Shown here piece by piece: positions 63,785 through 64,000 of a stretch of DNA of 64,000 nucleotides. The notes beneath the pieces are model-generated. The model made no database searches and was not told the DNA's origin. It saw only the letters and a program-made list of their open reading frames with translations. Position numbers and translations under genes: made by a program. Position 1 is the stretch's first letter. The number at the start of each line of letters is the position of its first letter. Source of the DNA: Toxorhynchites rutilus septentrionalis (lineage: Eukaryota; Arthropoda; Insecta; Diptera; Culicidae); assembly GCF_029784135.1 (NCBI RefSeq), contig NC_073746.1, positions 64,916,763-64,980,762 of the forward strand, in the 5' to 3' direction.

Positions 63785-64000
63785 ATTACTGTGATTTGCC
63801 AAACTAGTCTGTTGAACGAGAGATTGAATATATATTTGCTGATTGATGAATTATTCAATGTCTTTTATTGCATTTTACCATGACTGTTTTTCACCTGCCG
63901 AAAGTTGTCATTTTCAGCATCGTTATATGTGTAACATATGTGTGATATGTGTTTCATCTCATAGTTTTATGCACTGTTTTATAAAACTCAAAACGCGATG

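Noticed and set aside
1..64000. CRISPR arrays, bacterial operons, rRNA genes
   Set aside because: No regular spacer-repeat array, ribosome-binding-site operons or rRNA-like sequence; gene structure is eukaryotic.

Overview
The window looks like a transposon-rich piece of an insect nuclear genome, most likely a mosquito. The signs are two-exon secreted-protein genes with a 6-nt first coding exon and TATA-driven promoters, tRNA-derived SINEs, a DD37E Tc1/mariner element of a type described from mosquitoes, and R1-clade and R4/Dong-like LINEs. The species cannot be fixed from the sequence. There are no bacterial-style operons, rRNA genes or CRISPR arrays.

Layout. 1-13257: four minus-strand copies (A-D) of one restriction-like-endonuclease (RLE) LINE lie head to tail; A, C and D keep an intact 1220-codon ORF and B is 5'-truncated. 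13258-13511: a fold-back of A-run, 49-bp inverted arms and T-run around a duplicated scrap of the next element. 13512-18543: a two-ORF R1-clade (Waldo-like) LINE whose 5' end abuts an 8-bp microsatellite. 18690-19350: tandem repeats; 19702-19920: a long hairpin. 20820-21470: a GC-rich island, possibly a promoter. 22044-25350: LINE remnants and microsatellites.

26459-27962 holds two divergent genes for ~106-aa secreted proteins. 29920-33696 holds a MITE, a degraded pogo-like transposon, a SINE and a mariner with inactivating stops. 33800-36130 is a broken APE-type LINE whose (AAT)n tail received a second, diverged RLE LINE (copy F, 36131-40093). 46560-49180 is a degraded Ty3/gypsy-type remnant.

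44116-63784 carries six intact genes plus one fragment for a His/Trp-rich secreted protein of 164 aa, probably cuticular. They form three head-to-head pairs. The pair at 51-53 kb is an inverted copy of the pair at 62-64 kb. A broken RLE copy (E), itself split by an intact DD37E transposon, sits in a 5.85-kb composite insert flanked by ~305-bp direct repeats of the neighbouring cuticle gene.

The cellular genes appear to act together as small secreted, probably cuticle-forming proteins made from shared bidirectional intergenic regions of ~0.5-0.7 kb. The rest is a record of nested transposition. The most informative signals are the RLE tandem array, unusually strong nucleotide conservation between the two RLE families at the start of the ORF and in the 3' UTR, the very long direct repeat around the composite insert, and a palindrome at fixed distance from the TATA box in one promoter class.
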